Under the pieces are notes generated by a model, which did no database searches, was not told the DNA's origin, and worked only from the letters and a program-made list of their open reading frames with translations. Shown here in pieces: positions 22,614 through 30,213 of a stretch of DNA of 30,213 nt. This DNA is from an uncultured Dysosmobacter sp. GTDB taxonomy: Bacteria; Bacillota; Clostridia; Oscillospirales; Oscillospiraceae. The stretch spans positions 1 to 30,213 of the forward strand of contig CAKTHE010000027.1 of assembly GCA_934563745.1 (NCBI GenBank), written 5' to 3'. Position numbers and translations under genes: made by a program. The stretch's first letter is position 1. Every line of letters starts with the position of its first letter.

Positions 22614-25600
22614 ATGGGTAAGAAGATACCATTTTTTCAGATGTTTTCCGATTTGCAGACGGATCCGGAGGTTCAGCTGCACCTGGGCGGAGCAGCCGTG
22701 GAAGGCGCGGTGATCGACCGGGAGCAGTTTACCATGACGCTGAAGCTTTCGGTGCGGGAACCGCTGCCCCAGCCCATTCAGGAGCGGCTGGCGCGCACCA
22801 TGGAGGACGCCTACGGTTTTACAAAGGTGAATCTGGAGGTAAGCTGTGCCGCGGCACCTGCTCCGGCGCCGAAGCGGGAGAGCCGGAAGGCAGAGGACCG
22901 TCCGGCTGTGACGGATGTGCTCATGGGCAGTGCGATCAAGGGTGCGGAAGTGCCCATGAAGGATCTGACGCTGAAGATGGGCAACGCCACCGTATGCGGC
23001 AAGGTCTTTTTTGCGGACTGCTACGAGACGCGGCGGCAGGGGCTCTGGTGCCTGACCTTTGATATGACGGACAACACGAACTCGGTGACGGTCCGGAAAT
23101 ATTTGGACACCAAGCAGGCGGAGAAGCTGCAGGACGCCATTCATCCAGGCCTGTGGCTGAAGGTTCAGGGGCGCATGGAGCAGACCCGGGACGGCAAGGA
23201 CATTCAGCTGAATCCGAATCATATCAACAAGGTAACGCATAAGGAGCGGGAGGACACCGCGCCCGTCAAGCGGGTGGAACTGCATCTGCATACCCGCATG
23301 TCCAATATGGACGCTCTGACGGACACCAAGGAAGTGGTGCAGGAGGCGATCCGCTGGGGGCATCCGGCCATTGCCATCACGGACCACGGAGTGGTGCAGT
23401 CGTTTCCGGACGCATGGAAGGCCGCCGGGGATAAGATCAAGGTCCTTTACGGCATGGAGGGCTATTTCATCAACAATCTGGATGACCGGGTGGCGGTGCA
23501 CGGCGCTCAGGAGTGCGGACTGCAGGATGAGTTTGTCTGCTTTGACATTGAGACGACCGGCCTGAAGGTGGCGCGGGAGGCCATTACGGAGATCGGCGCC
23601 GTGGTGCTGCGCAACGGCGAAGTGACCGAGCGCTTTCAGACCTTTGTCAACCCGAACCGGCGGCTGACGCCGGAGATCACGGGGCTGACCGGGATCACGG
23701 ATGAGATGCTCAAGGATGCGCCTGAGCCCAAAGAGGCCCTGACGGAGTTTTTGAAGTTTGTGAACGGCCGCCCGCTGGCGGCGCACAATGCGGAATTTGA
23801 TATCAGCTTTATCCGGGCGGGCTGTCGGAAAGAAGGGCTTCCTTTTGAGCCGACCTACGTGGATTCGCTGATCCTGGCTCAAAATCTGCTCCCGGATCTG
23901 GGAAAGTACAAGCTGGATATTGTGGCCGAGGCACTGGACCTTCCGGCGTTCAATCACCACCGGGCCTCCGACGATGCGGCGACGGTGGCGTATATGCTGA
24001 TCCCGTTTTGGAAGATGCTGGAGGAGCGGGGCATCACCCGCCTGCAGCAGGTAAACGGGGAGATGGAGAAGCTGCGCCCCCGGGGCAGCAAGTCCCATCG
24101 GTTTCCCAAGCATATTATTCTGCTTGCGAAAAATAAGCTGGGGCTGAAAAATCTCTATCAGCTGATCTCAGCCTCCAACCTGAAATATTTCAAGCGCGTG
24201 CCGACGATTCCCAAGACGGAGCTGAATCGCCACCGGGAAGGGCTGATCATCGGCTCTGCCTGCGAGGCGGGCGAGCTGTTCCGTGCGGTGGTGGATCATA
24301 AGGACTGGGGCGAGTTGAAACGGATCGCCTCTTACTACGATTACCTGGAAATTCAGCCCCTGTGCAACAACCGGTTTATGCTGCGGGAGGGCACCGTCCA
24401 GTCGGAAGAGGAGCTGCGGGACTTCAACCGGACCATTGTCCGCCTGGGTGAGGAGCTGGGCAAACCGGTGTGCGCCACCGGCGACGTCCACTTCCGGGAG
24501 CCGGAGGACGAGGTGTTCCGCCACATTTTGCTGGCCTCCAAAAAGTTTCCGGATGCCAATGCGCCGCTGCCGATCTATTTTAAGACAACGGATGAGATGC
24601 TGCAGGAATTTTCCTACCTGGGCGAGGAGAAGGCCTTTGAGGTGGTGGTGACCAATCCCCGGGCCATCGCGGATCAGTGCGAGACCATTGAGCTGCTGCC
24701 CAAGGGAAAGCTGTTCCCGCCCCGGCTGGAAAACTCCCGGGAGGATCTTTATAACCTGGTTTGGAACCGGGCCCACGAGCTGTACGGAGAAAACCCACCG
24801 AAGATCGTGGTGGATCGGATCAATGTTGAGCTGAACAGCATCCTGGGCCGCGGCTACGACGTCATTTACATGAGCGCCCAGAAGCTGGTGCAGCGCTCCC
24901 TGGAGAACGGATATCTGGTCGGCTCCCGGGGCAGTGTGGGCTCTTCGCTGGTGGCGTACATGTCCGGCATTACGGAGGTCAACTCGCTGCCGCCCCATTA
25001 TCGCTGCCCCAAGTGCAAGAATACGGAGTTTATTCTCGATCAGTCCTACGGCTGCGGCGTGGATATGCCGGATAAGCTTTGCCCGGTGTGCGGCGAGCCT
25101 TATGCCAAGGAGGGCTTTGACATTCCCTTTGAAACCTTTTTGGGCTTCGGCGGCGACAAGGTCCCGGATATTGACCTGAACTTCTCCGGCGAGTATCAGG
25201 CCCGGGCTCATCGCCACGCCATTGAGATGTTCGGCAAGACACAGGTGTTCCGGGCCGGGACGATCGGAACCCTGGCGGAAAAAACCGCTTATGGCTATGT
25301 GAAGAAGTACCTGGAAGAGAACGGCATGACCGCCGGACGGGCGGAGGAGAACCGGCTGACGCTGGGCTGCGTGGGCGTCCGGCGGACGACGGGGCAGCAT
25401 CCCGGCGGGCTGGTGGTGGTTCCGGGGGACATGGACATGGAGGATTTCTGCCCGGTCCAGCACCCGGCGGATTCGGAGGACAGCGACACCATTACCACGC
25501 ATTTTGAATATCACTGCATGGAGGATAACCTCCTGAAGCTGGACATGCTGGGACACGATGACCCCACCATGGTCCGCATGCTGGAGGATCTGACCGGGGT

Positions 25601-26597
25601 GAATGCCCGGAAGATCCCGCTGGATGATCCGGAGACGATGAGTATTTTTACCTCCAGCAAGGTGCTTGGCTTCGAAAACGATCCTATTCTGGGGCCCACC
25701 GGCGCCGTGGCCATTCCGGAGTTCAACACGCGCTTTACCCGCGGCATGCTGGTGGACACCCAGCCCAAAGACTTCAATACCCTGGTCCGCCTGTCCGGCT
25801 TTTCCCACGGAACCGATGTGTGGCTGGGCAACGCACGGGATCTCATCCTCAGCGGGACGGCCAGCGTTTTGGAAACGGTGGGCTGCCGTGACGACATCAT
25901 GCTGTATCTGATTTCCATGGGCCTGGATGCAAAAATGTCCTTTAAGATCATGGAGGCCGTACGAAAGGGCAAGGTAAAAAAGGGCGGCTTTCAGGACGGC
26001 TGGCGGGAAGCCATGGAGGAGCATCAGGTCCCACAGTGGTATATCGAATCGCTGGAGAAGATCGGCTATCTGTTCCCGAAGGCGCATGCCGTTGCCTATG
26101 TGACGATGGCCTACCGCATTGCATGGTTCAAGGTCCATGAACCGCTGGCCTTTTACGCGACCTTTTTCTCCATTCGCGCAAAGGCTTTTGACGCAGCTGT
26201 CTGCACGTCCGGGCTGGAGTCCGTGAAAAAGAAGATCCATGAGATCGAGAACAACAAGGAGGCCACGGCGGTGGAGCAGGACCTGCTGGTAACGCTGGAG
26301 GTCTGCTATGAGTTTTACCTGCGCGGCTTCCACTTTGAGCCGATCAATATTTACGAATCGGATGCGACGAAGTTCAAGGTGGTGGAGAACGGATTACTGC
26401 CGCCGTTCGCTTCGGTTCACGGGTTGGGGGAAGCGGCAGCAATCGACACGGTGGAGAAGCGGAAGGGGAAGCGCTTTATTTCCATCGAGGAATTTTCCAT
26501 GTGCTGCAGCAAGCTTTCCAAAACGCATATTGAGCAGCTCAAGGCACTGGGCGCCTTCGCCGGTATGGAAGAGACCAGTCAGATCACACTGTTCTAA
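22614..26597 (+). CDS. polC: DNA polymerase III alpha subunit, PolC type
   Basis: A 1327-residue replicative polymerase of Gram-positive type, shorter than the ~1437-residue Bacillus subtilis protein mainly at the N-terminus. In order: an N-terminal domain; an OB fold (about 115-210); a PHP domain beginning at ELHLHTRMSNMDA; an inserted DnaQ-like 3'-5' exonuclease with FDIETTGL (D311, E313), AHNAEFD and HHRASDDAAT; and the polymerase with a four-cysteine zinc finger (CPKC...CPVCG, about 798-827) and catalytic aspartates in PDIDLNF (D852, D854). All catalytic motifs look intact. The Shine-Dalgarno is weak, 18 nt after ispG. It is the last gene of the pyrH operon and is followed by a strong terminator. 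Confidence 0.97.
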   Translation: MGKKIPFFQMFSDLQTDPEVQLHLGGAAVEGAVIDREQFTMTLKLSVREPLPQPIQERLARTMEDAYGFTKVNLEVSCAAAPAPAPKRESRKAEDRPAVTDVLMGSAIKGAEVPMKDLTLKMGNATVCGKVFFADCYETRRQGLWCLTFDMTDNTNSVTVRKYLDTKQAEKLQDAIHPGLWLKVQGRMEQTRDGKDIQLNPNHINKVTHKEREDTAPVKRVELHLHTRMSNMDALTDTKEVVQEAIRWGHPAIAITDHGVVQSFPDAWKAAGDKIKVLYGMEGYFINNLDDRVAVHGAQECGLQDEFVCFDIETTGLKVAREAITEIGAVVLRNGEVTERFQTFVNPNRRLTPEITGLTGITDEMLKDAPEPKEALTEFLKFVNGRPLAAHNAEFDISFIRAGCRKEGLPFEPTYVDSLILAQNLLPDLGKYKLDIVAEALDLPAFNHHRASDDAATVAYMLIPFWKMLEERGITRLQQVNGEMEKLRPRGSKSHRFPKHIILLAKNKLGLKNLYQLISASNLKYFKRVPTIPKTELNRHREGLIIGSACEAGELFRAVVDHKDWGELKRIASYYDYLEIQPLCNNRFMLREGTVQSEEELRDFNRTIVRLGEELGKPVCATGDVHFREPEDEVFRHILLASKKFPDANAPLPIYFKTTDEMLQEFSYLGEEKAFEVVVTNPRAIADQCETIELLPKGKLFPPRLENSREDLYNLVWNRAHELYGENPPKIVVDRINVELNSILGRGYDVIYMSAQKLVQRSLENGYLVGSRGSVGSSLVAYMSGITEVNSLPPHYRCPKCKNTEFILDQSYGCGVDMPDKLCPVCGEPYAKEGFDIPFETFLGFGGDKVPDIDLNFSGEYQARAHRHAIEMFGKTQVFRAGTIGTLAEKTAYGYVKKYLEENGMTAGRAEENRLTLGCVGVRRTTGQHPGGLVVVPGDMDMEDFCPVQHPADSEDSDTITTHFEYHCMEDNLLKLDMLGHDDPTMVRMLEDLTGVNARKIPLDDPETMSIFTSSKVLGFENDPILGPTGAVAIPEFNTRFTRGMLVDTQPKDFNTLVRLSGFSHGTDVWLGNARDLILSGTASVLETVGCRDDIMLYLISMGLDAKMSFKIMEAVRKGKVKKGGFQDGWREAMEEHQVPQWYIESLEKIGYLFPKAHAVAYVTMAYRIAWFKVHEPLAFYATFFSIRAKAFDAAVCTSGLESVKKKIHEIENNKEATAVEQDLLVTLEVCYEFYLRGFHFEPINIYESDATKFKVVENGLLPPFASVHGLGEAAAIDTVEKRKGKRFISIEEFSMCCSKLSKTHIEQLKALGAFAGMEETSQITLF

Positions 26598-26612
26598 AAG
26601 AGCGCACAGGTT

Positions 26613-26650
26613 AAAAGAGACGGTATGGGAAACCCATACCGTCTCTTTTT
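26613..26650. terminator. Bidirectional terminator between polC and the thioesterase gene
   Basis: AAAAGAGACGGTATGGG (26613-26629), loop AAA and CCCATACCGTCTCTTTT (26633-26649) form a perfect 17-bp stem with A and T tracts on the outer ends. It ends both the pyrH-polC operon and the convergent pot operon. Confidence 0.94.
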
Positions 26651-26665
26651 GATTGCTTTGAACGA

Positions 26666-27055
26666 TCAGCCAGGACGCTTGGCGTCGCTTTTTTGAAGGA
26701 ACCGGGCGTTGTTGACGATCACCCGTGTGTGGGTGCCGGAACCGATGGGACCGTGCGCATCCCAGGCCCGGACGGCAAAGGTGAGTCTTCGGCCCTCCAC
26801 CGCGGTGACTTCCGCTTCCGCCGTGACCTGCATACCCACCGGGGTGGGGGCGTCGTGAGAGATGTCAATGTGAGTCCCCACGGTGCTGCTGCCCTCTTCC
26901 AAAAAAGGCTGCACGCACGTCCGGGCAGCATTTTCCATCAGAGCCACCAGGTAGGGGGTCCCGAACACCGGCAGCATGCCGGAGCCGGCGGCTGCCGCCG
27001 TAAGCGCTTCAGTGACCGTCTGGCTGACTTGCCCTTTTGCGCCGCATTCGATCAT
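26666..27055 (-). CDS. FlK-type hotdog-fold thioesterase
   Basis: A 129-residue single-domain hotdog protein. It contains LPVFGTPYLVALMENAA and GTHIDISHDAPTPVG, the conserved blocks of the fluoroacetyl-CoA thioesterase-like family. T33, E41 and H67 line up with the Thr42/Glu50/His76 triad of Streptomyces FlK with the same spacing (8 and 26 residues). The natural acyl-CoA is unknown; most family members are not linked to fluoroacetate. It is the last gene of the pot operon: AGGAGG overlaps the potD stop codon and the ATG follows 15 nt after potD, so co-expression with the polyamine importer is likely. Confidence 0.88.
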   Translation of the reverse strand: MIECGAKGQVSQTVTEALTAAAAGSGMLPVFGTPYLVALMENAARTCVQPFLEEGSSTVGTHIDISHDAPTPVGMQVTAEAEVTAVEGRRLTFAVRAWDAHGPIGSGTHTRVIVNNARFLQKSDAKRPG

Positions 27056-27070
27056 GACCGAGCTCCCTCC

Positions 27071-28135
27071 TCAGACCTTCAGCCGCAGCCACTCGGAATC
27101 ATAGAATTCCAGAATGTCCTGGGGCAGGTTCAAAAACTGCTCGCAATTGGCCAGCACGGCGTCCGAGGGGTAGGCCACCGTGTTGCTGCGGGTCTCTTCG
27201 TCCAGGGCGTCGTACACGCTCATCAGCGGAGTCGAGTAGCCGATGGCGTCGCAGTTGGCAAGGCCGACCTCCGTAGAGCACATATAATTGATGAACTTTT
27301 CGGCGTTTTCCTTATTGGCTGCGCCCTTGGGAATGCACATGGCATCCACGAAGTAATTGGAGCCCTCGGAGGGGACCACAAAGGCCAGGTCCGGATTGTT
27401 TTCCAGCATGGTCAGATAGTCGCCGGCGTAGTAAGTGCCGATGGCGGCCTCGCCGCTTTCCAGCTTGTCAAAGATCTCGTCCATCACGTAGGTCTGCACC
27501 AGGGGCTTCTGCTGGATCAGAAGATCCACGGCCTGGGTGATCTCGTCTTTGTTGGTAGTGTTGTAGGAATAGCCCAGGTATTTCAGGGCGATTCCGATGG
27601 CGTCCCGGGGATTGTTGATCATCAGGATCTGGCCGGCATACTTTTCATCGAACAGGGCAGACCAGCTGGTGATCTCGTCGGTGATGAGGGTGGTGTTGTA
27701 AATGATGCCCACCGTGCCCCACATATAGGGAACGGTGTAAGCATTGGTGGGATCGTAGGGCGGGTCGACAAATTTGGGATCGATGTCATCGGCGTTGGGA
27801 ATGTTGTCGAAATTCAGCGTTTCCAGCATACCCTCCTCGATCAGGCGGGAGATCATATAGTCAGAGGGAATGATCACATCGTAAGAATCACCCTGGTTCA
27901 GATAGGTATACAGGGTTTCATTGTCCGGGCAGACCTTGTAGTTGACGCGGATCCCGTACTCCTCTTCGAACTTGGTGAGGATATCCTCGCTTCCATCCGT
28001 ACCGTCGGCGATATACTCGCCCCAGTTGAGCACGTTGATCTCACCGTTGGGATACTTGTCGGAGGAATTGCCGCAGCCGCTTAAAGGCAGGCAGATCAGA
28101 AGAGCGGCCAGGGCCAGGGAAACAAATCTTTTCAT
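27071..28135 (-). CDS. potD: Spermidine/putrescine ABC transporter substrate-binding lipoprotein
   Basis: A 354-residue lipoprotein that captures polyamines outside the membrane. The signal peptide ends in a lipobox LSGC with C21 as the lipidated residue. The mature part begins with INVLNWGEYIAD, a PotD/PotF signature, and contains DVIIPSDYM and VPYMWGTVGIIYN typical of this family. ATG at 28135-28133 is 10 nt after AAAGGAG; a TTG two codons earlier is less likely. It lies 27 nt after potC and is the usual last transporter gene. Confidence 0.95.
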   Translation of the reverse strand: MKRFVSLALAALLICLPLSGCGNSSDKYPNGEINVLNWGEYIADGTDGSEDILTKFEEEYGIRVNYKVCPDNETLYTYLNQGDSYDVIIPSDYMISRLIEEGMLETLNFDNIPNADDIDPKFVDPPYDPTNAYTVPYMWGTVGIIYNTTLITDEITSWSALFDEKYAGQILMINNPRDAIGIALKYLGYSYNTTNKDEITQAVDLLIQQKPLVQTYVMDEIFDKLESGEAAIGTYYAGDYLTMLENNPDLAFVVPSEGSNYFVDAMCIPKGAANKENAEKFINYMCSTEVGLANCDAIGYSTPLMSVYDALDEETRSNTVAYPSDAVLANCEQFLNLPQDILEFYDSEWLRLKV

Positions 28136-28162
28136 ATTCAAAAAACTCCTTTCAGAAAAGCG

Positions 28163-29008
28163 TCAGGCTTTGGGGGACAGAGCCGCCTTTTGACGTCTGG
28201 CGGCGCTGGCCTGGCGGCTTTCCCGCACGTTGACCAGGACCAGAAGCAGCAGAACGGACAAAAACAGCAGCGTGGAGATGGCGTTGATCTCCGGGCTGAC
28301 CTTGCGGCGGGCCATGGAGTAGATCTCCATCGCCAGGGTGGAGACCTTGGCACCGGCCGTGAAATAAGAGATCACGAAGTCGTCAATGGACATGGTGAAG
28401 GCCATCAAAAGCCCGTTGACGATGCCGGGCATCAGATCCGGCAGAATCACCTTGCGGAATGCCACCGGACCGGTGGCGCCCAGATCCTGCGCCGCCTCAT
28501 AAAGATTGGGGTTGAGCTGACGGAGCCGGGGCAGAACCGAGAGGATCACGTAAGGAATATCGAAGGTGATATGGGCAATCAGCATGGTGAAAAAGCCCTT
28601 GGACAGGGAAAGACCGAAGGTGCGGTTGAACGTGTCGATGGCCAGCATGAACAGCAGCGACAAAGAAACGCCCGTAATAATGTCCGCATTGGTCATGGGA
28701 ATGTTGTTGACGGTCAGAACCACCGAACGGGCCCGCCGCTTCATGGCGAAGATCCCAATCGCGGCGGCGGTGCCGGCGATGCAGGAGATGACGGCGGCCA
28801 GGGCAGAGACCATCAGCGTGGTGCGCAGCGCCTCCATAATGGCGCGGTCGGCAAACAGCTCCGCATACCAGCGCAGGGAGAAGCCGCCCCAGATGCTGCG
28901 GCTTTTCGTTGCGTTGAAGGAAAAGACGATCAGGACAAAAATGGGTGCATAGAGAAAGAGAAAGGTCAGACCGATCATAAGCCGGCTGCCAAAACCGTTT
29001 TTCTTCAC
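28163..29008 (-). CDS. potC: Spermidine/putrescine ABC transporter permease PotC
   Basis: A 281-residue permease with about six membrane segments. The EAA loop that contacts the ATPase is EAAQDLGATG, followed by FRKVILPDLMPG. It starts at GTG 29008, which overlaps the potB stop as GTGA, so it is translated by coupling. DDFVISYFTAGAK near the C-terminus is characteristic of PotC. Confidence 0.95.
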   Translation of the reverse strand: MKKNGFGSRLMIGLTFLFLYAPIFVLIVFSFNATKSRSIWGGFSLRWYAELFADRAIMEALRTTLMVSALAAVISCIAGTAAAIGIFAMKRRARSVVLTVNNIPMTNADIITGVSLSLLFMLAIDTFNRTFGLSLSKGFFTMLIAHITFDIPYVILSVLPRLRQLNPNLYEAAQDLGATGPVAFRKVILPDLMPGIVNGLLMAFTMSIDDFVISYFTAGAKVSTLAMEIYSMARRKVSPEINAISTLLFLSVLLLLVLVNVRESRQASAARRQKAALSPKA

Positions 29009-29853
29009 AGTGCCACCGCTCCTTCCTCGCCTTCGCCGAAGCGGTTCATCACAGCCATGCAGATGAGAACGATCACCATCATCACCAGGGAAATGGATGA
29101 ACCCAGGTACGGGTTATAGGCGCTTCCGGAAAACTGCGCTTCGATCAGATCGCCCAGAAGAGTCACCTTTCCGCCGCCCAGCAGCCTGGAAATGGCAAAG
29201 GTGGAGACGGAGGGGACGAAGACCATGGTGATCCCGGAGAGGACGCCCGGAAGGGAAAGGGGGAAGATGACCCGGCGAAAGACACTTCCGGAGTTGGCGC
29301 CCAGATCCTGGGCCGCTTCGATCAGACGGTAATCGATTTTCTCAATGACCGTAAAAATCGGCAGGATCATGAAGGGCAGGAAGTTATAGACCATGCCCAG
29401 CACAATGGCGCCCTGCGTATTGATCATGGGGAAAAATGTGTAGTCTGTCCCGAAGATCGCATTGACCAGTGAGATCAGACCGATTTTTTGAAACAGCGTG
29501 TTGAGAAGGCCGGTGTTTTCCAGGATCGACATCCAGGAATACGTCCGAAGCAGAAAATTCATCCACATGGGCAGCATGATCAGCGTCACGGCAATGCGGC
29601 GGAAGCCGGATCCCTCCCGGCTCATCAGATAGGCCACCGGATAGCCGATCAGCAGGCAGACCAGCGTGGCGATCAGGGCCAGGAAAAAGGAGCGGAGAAA
29701 GACCGGCAGGTATCCGGCCATTTTGGAGAAGTTCTCCATTGTAAAGCCGCCGGAACGGGCCGTAAAGGCGTAGACCACCACCAGGACCAGCGGAGCCACC
29801 ACGAAAATCGCCATCCAGATCACATAGGGAATGGCCAGCTTTTTATTCTTCAT
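29005..29853 (-). CDS. potB: Spermidine/putrescine ABC transporter permease PotB
   Basis: A 282-residue permease with six predicted membrane segments, partner of PotC. The EAA loop is EAAQDLGANSG followed by FRRVIFPLSLPG. ATG at 29853 lies inside the end of potA (11-nt overlap), with AGAGGA about 8 nt upstream, also inside potA. The open frame continues further upstream only through potA and has no permease sequence. Confidence 0.95.
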   Translation of the reverse strand: MKNKKLAIPYVIWMAIFVVAPLVLVVVYAFTARSGGFTMENFSKMAGYLPVFLRSFFLALIATLVCLLIGYPVAYLMSREGSGFRRIAVTLIMLPMWMNFLLRTYSWMSILENTGLLNTLFQKIGLISLVNAIFGTDYTFFPMINTQGAIVLGMVYNFLPFMILPIFTVIEKIDYRLIEAAQDLGANSGSVFRRVIFPLSLPGVLSGITMVFVPSVSTFAISRLLGGGKVTLLGDLIEAQFSGSAYNPYLGSSISLVMMVIVLICMAVMNRFGEGEEGAVAL

Positions 29854-30213
29854 CGCCGCTGTCCTCTGCTGCTTCCGGCTCCTCCGCGTCCACGTCGGAA
29901 AGCTCGTCGTATTCCTCACTGTAGGAACTGTAGTCACCGAACTTGCCGGAATAAGCGCTCTTTTTCATAATGTGGAAGCCGTCGGGGTCGATTTTTACGC
30001 CGATCCGGGCGCCGACGGGAGAGTGGTCCGTGGTCTGGATCAGCCATTTGAAGCCCCGGAAGTCCACGATAATGTCGTACTGCATGCCCTTGAAGGTGAC
30101 GTTGGTGACGGTGCCCACCAGCTGGCCCTGCTCCACGGGGACGATATCGATATCCTCCGGCCGGATGACCACATCCACCGGCTCGTTGGGGGCAAAGCCG
30201 CCGTCCACACAGG
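29843..30213 (-). CDS. potA: PotA ATPase, C-terminal part (gene runs off the window)
   Basis: Only the last 123 codons are inside the window; the 5' part with the ATPase motifs lies beyond 30213. What is visible is the C-terminal TOBE-like regulatory domain (VVIRPEDIDIVP, GTVTNVTFKGMQYDIIV) of a spermidine/putrescine ABC ATPase. An unusual acidic tail of about 25 residues rich in Glu, Asp and Ser follows. The stop codon overlaps potB by 11 nt. The identity rests on this domain together with potB, potC and potD downstream. Confidence 0.85.
   Translation of the reverse strand, partial: CVDGGFAPNEPVDVVIRPEDIDIVPVEQGQLVGTVTNVTFKGMQYDIIVDFRGFKWLIQTTDHSPVGARIGVKIDPDGFHIMKKSAYSGKFGDYSSYSEEYDELSDVDAEEPEAAEDSGDEE

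Noticed and set aside
20379..26333. Very long minus-strand open frames (20379-24113 and 24168-26333) antisense to rseP, ispG and polC
   Set aside because: Same codon-bias effect; sequence is His/Arg/Gln-rich with no recognisable domain or ribosome binding site.
1..30213. Mobile element, CRISPR array, toxin-antitoxin or defence island
   Set aside because: No transposase, integrase, regular spaced repeats or small paired genes were seen; gene order is conserved core Firmicute throughout.

Overview
The window is a stretch of chromosome from a GC-rich, spore-forming Firmicute of class Clostridia, most likely an Oscillospiraceae/Ruminococcaceae-type gut anaerobe. This placement is inferred from three things: a spoIVFA/spoIVFB-like pair behind a sigma-E-like promoter, the Gram-positive gene orders rplS-lepB-ylqF-rnhB-yraN and pyrH-frr-uppS-cdsA-dxr-rseP-ispG-polC, and the presence of PolC itself. 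It is almost wholly core genome. I see no insertion sequence, prophage, CRISPR array or defence cassette.

Layout. (1) 1-201: a tRNA-Pro(CGG) gene on the minus strand with a perfect-consensus promoter and a 20-bp perfect palindrome in its leader; it diverges from (2) 202-1822, a LytM/M23 membrane protein and an M50 intramembrane protease (SpoIVFA/SpoIVFB type). (3) 1878-4996: rplS with its own promoter and terminator, then lepB, ylqF/rbgA, rnhB and yraN. (4) 5076-7828: threonine synthase, an unrecognised two-TM protein and a metallophosphoesterase. (5) 7841-14545: a protein quality-control cluster tig-clpP-clpX-lon-engB, with RNA hairpins before tig and between tig and clpP and a terminator-like hairpin between clpX and lon. 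(6) 14567-16159, minus strand: a membrane-anchored XRE regulator convergent to engB. (7) 16325-26597: one long operon, pyrH-frr-uppS-cdsA-dxr-rseP-ispG-polC, covering UMP kinase, ribosome recycling, lipid-carrier and phospholipid precursors, two MEP-pathway steps, site-2 protease and replicative polymerase. (8) 26666-30213, minus strand: potA (5' part outside the window)-potB-potC-potD plus an FlK-type thioesterase, a polyamine ABC importer operon convergent to polC across a bidirectional terminator.

How it fits together. Genes within each block are tightly spaced, often with 1-4 nt start/stop overlaps, so transcription and translation are probably coupled. DXR and IspG supply isoprenoid precursors that UppS elongates to the undecaprenyl carrier. 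LepB, RseP and SpoIVFB are membrane proteases for export, signalling and sporulation. ClpXP, Lon and trigger factor form a folding/degradation set.

No clear new multi-gene system is visible. The observations most worth a second look are regulatory or structural: the palindrome in the tRNA-Pro leader, the back-to-back tRNA and sigma-E-like promoters, the 17-bp hairpin plus palindrome between tig and clpP, the histone-H1-like tail on trigger factor, the altered GRG motif of RNase HII, the thioesterase in the pot operon and the large uncharacterised sensor domain on the XRE protein.
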